A stretch of 7,044 bases of DNA from an uncultured Porphyromonadaceae bacterium (lineage in GTDB: Bacteria; Bacteroidota; Bacteroidia; Bacteroidales; Muribaculaceae), in the NCBI GenBank assembly GCA_902475285.1, contig CABRZA010000129.1, forward strand, positions 1 to 7,044. The letters are read 5' to 3'. The notes beneath the pieces are model-generated. The model was given only the letters and a program-made list of their open reading frames with translations, was not told where the DNA came from and searched no databases. Made by a program: the position numbers and the translations under genes. Below are positions 6,988 through 7,044 of the stretch, piece after piece; position 1 is the first letter of the stretch, and every line of letters begins with the position of its first letter.

Positions 6988-7044
6988 TAAAAAAGGAAAA
7001 TTTATTTGCCCAAAAGTCGAATAATCGGTTAAAGATTGTAAATA

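Noticed and set aside
6968..6988. Inverted repeat ATTAC-N11-GTAAT between the -33 and -7 regions
   Set aside because: The arms are only 5 bases in AT-rich DNA, so it is likely chance. The longer palindrome at 6923-6948 is a better operator candidate.
7001..7008. Possible divergent plus-strand promoter (TTTATTTG)
   Set aside because: It has one mismatch in the -7 consensus, and the nearest TTG (6974-6976) is 24 bases upstream, outside the usual 19-21 spacing. No divergent gene begins before the window ends.

Overview
The window looks like chromosomal DNA from a member of the Bacteroidota, most likely order Bacteroidales. The main evidence is a TAnnTTTG-type -7 promoter element (TAACTTTG) in front of the first gene, an AT-rich leader, and no strong Shine-Dalgarno sequence before any start. 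The intergenic DNA is AT-rich but the coding DNA is GC-rich, with many GTC-GAC codon pairs. This suggests a GC-rich gut lineage such as Muribaculaceae or Rikenellaceae; the family is inferred and not proven.

Layout, reading the minus strand from right to left. (1) 6889-7044 is an AT-rich upstream region with a Bacteroidales-type promoter (-7 element at 6955-6962) and an imperfect 26-bp palindrome at 6923-6948 that starts at about the expected transcription start, so it is a candidate repressor operator. (2) 5740-6888 encodes a periplasmic adaptor lipoprotein. (3) 2292-5687 encodes a large RND inner-membrane drug/proton antiporter of the HAE1 (AcrB/MexB/BmeB) family. (4) 894-2282 encodes an OprM/NodT-type outer-membrane channel lipoprotein. 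(5) 833-869 is a strong hairpin with a T-rich tail, read as the terminator of the efflux operon. (6) 70-825 encodes a classical short-chain dehydrogenase/reductase (SDR). (7) 1-69 may hold the end of a convergent plus-strand gene.

Genes 2 to 4 form a complete tripartite efflux pump in the usual adaptor-pump-channel order, with gaps of 51 and 9 bases, so they are almost certainly one transcript. The pump takes substrates from the periplasm or inner-membrane outer leaflet, the adaptor bridges to the channel, and the channel releases them outside; proton flow through the pump supplies the energy. The proton-relay residues are all present. No regulator gene lies in the window; if there is a local one, it would be to the right of 7044.

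The most unusual points are a roughly 70-80-residue insertion in the pump that carries two extra predicted membrane helices between TM6 and TM7, the palindrome at the operon's transcription start, and the SDR gene placed directly behind a terminator-like hairpin with no visible promoter. I see no CRISPR array, tRNA, rRNA, insertion sequence or obviously new defence system. The window is mainly a recognisable efflux operon.
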